Shown here: one piece after another, positions 63,274 to 64,000 of the stretch
Position numbering within the stretch: position 1 is the stretch's first letter
Layout: every line of letters starts with the position of its first letter
Assembly: GCA_009746045.1 (NCBI GenBank)
Contig: RPFO01000016.1
Span: 1,202,104-1,266,103 of the forward strand
Length of the DNA: 64,000 nucleotides
DNA from: Mesostigma viride
Taxonomy: Eukaryota > Streptophyta > Mesostigmatophyceae > Mesostigmatales > Mesostigmataceae
Reading direction: 5' to 3'
Notes under the pieces: model-generated
The model's database searches: none
What the model was told of the DNA's origin: nothing
Seen by the model: the letters and a program-made list of their open reading frames with translations, nothing else
Program-made: the position numbers and the translations under genes

Positions 63274-64000
63274 CCCTTAAACCGTGCTGACTGATATTTG
63301 CAGCGGACAGTACCAACTGACCGCTACAAATATCGGACAGTTGGTAGTGAGAATAACGCGAATGCCAGTAGGTATTTCCGTGATATTTTTAGCCAGGCGT
63401 CTTCAGCTAGATGTGTACTGCGTCCCGTACCTAAACATCACTATATTCTGACAAGTACACAGGGACTAATTATTGACCCAAGTACAAGGGGTACCCTTTT
63501 CAATGGGACGAAAACGTGAATGTAAAATATGGACGTCCGTGCAGATTTGCGGCCATGGCGGTGCAGAAAACTGACTGGCGCAGGAGCATTCATGCACGGA
63601 CTCGTTCCAAATTTTGTAGGCACACTTTATACGTCATAAAGATGCTATAGACCTAGTTGCGCAACCTCTAACGAGGCGCGCAATCATCTCGGGCTGGTTT
63701 TTATTGCGTCAACACGCGTTTACTACTACGGGGATGCCGATGAAGCTAGCACTTGGTATTTGCCGTTTTATCATCGAATATTTCGCAACGATTAACTTTA
63801 TTATGATGTATATCGCATAGTTCATCAGCGCTGTGGGCCAGAATAGCCTCGGGGCATCGTTTCTGTCATGAGCTTGCTACCTGTCAGCCAGCCTTTTTTG
63901 CTGTAGTTGGACCTGGCGCAGTTTGCAGTCCCTGCCGCTGCCGTGAAGGAGGTAAAGTGGTTTTATCACTCGGTAAGTAATCCCGGACTTATTATTAAGG
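63274..64000. mobile_element. TTAA-flanked MITE C (left end; right end outside window)
   Basis: After TTAA (63270-63273) the sequence begins CCCTTAAACCGTGCTGACTG, like the CCC(C/T)TAAA start of MITE A. A subterminal hairpin follows (GATATTTG...CAAATATC). The core shares diverged blocks with MITEs A and B: GGGACGAAAACGTGAATG (63504) against their ACGTGNNTTCCGG block, GGCCATGGCGG at 63552, and ATACGTCATAAAGATGCTAT at 63630. The opposite end was not seen, so its type rests on the left terminus and on core similarity. Confidence 0.6.

Overview
The window looks like nuclear DNA from a repeat-rich eukaryotic alga. A green alga is my best guess. It carries a spliced secreted-protein gene with GT-AG introns, a plant root-cap/vWD-like domain and RRLLQ-type motifs of the kind often seen in green-algal extracellular proteins. 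It also has long microsatellites, several LTR retrotransposon families and a decayed virus-like element. I see no rRNA gene, no convincing tRNA gene, no CRISPR array and no bacterial operon. The species cannot be named from sequence alone.

1-15.3 kb: one minus-strand gene can be assembled from six exons (15235 down to 666, continuing beyond the left edge) whose splice phases all fit. It encodes a signal peptide, a very long RTX-like glycine/aspartate repeat array, a short Cys-rich exon, a linker and a vWD/root-cap-like domain. Its introns hold 55-bp tandem repeats, two (TGG)n tracts around a MITE-like element, and about 1 kb of (GGGA)n.

15.3-32.5 kb: a chromodomain Ty3/gypsy retrotransposon (17489-32318; perfect 5-bp target duplication, 9-bp inverted LTR ends) sits inside the integrase of an older retroelement. 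Its own RNase H is split by a composite insertion (22732-26702). That insertion contains a copia relic, itself split by a TTAA-flanked MITE. The gypsy element carries two unusual extras: a viroplasmin/RNase H1-N-like reading frame before gag and a large unknown reading frame after integrase.

32.5-47.5 kb: a 184-bp satellite is interrupted by a 2-kb non-coding element with 466-bp direct repeats. Next comes a decayed minus-strand DDE-transposase-like gene split by a young copia-class retrotransposon (36561-44731). In that element gag and pol are joined in frame through a single UGA followed by CUAG.

47.5-56.8 kb: a foldback (long inverted repeat) element carries a Helitron helicase fragment. 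A second foldback arm is split by a gag-only LTR element (51185-54342) with identical-looking LTRs. A second TTAA-flanked MITE has landed inside one unit of a 54-bp palindromic tandem repeat, so its empty site can be read next door.

56.9-63.3 kb: a minus-strand cluster resembles an endogenous Polinton-like/virophage-like element. It has an A32-type packaging ATPase (intact), a small basic AT-hook protein, a tyrosine recombinase (frameshifted), and one very large fused gene made of an archaeo-eukaryotic primase, a zinc motif and an SF2 origin-binding-type helicase (many frameshifts). A third TTAA element begins 9 bp upstream of the ATPase start codon and runs off the right edge. No capsid gene is visible, so the rest of the element, if it exists, lies outside the window.
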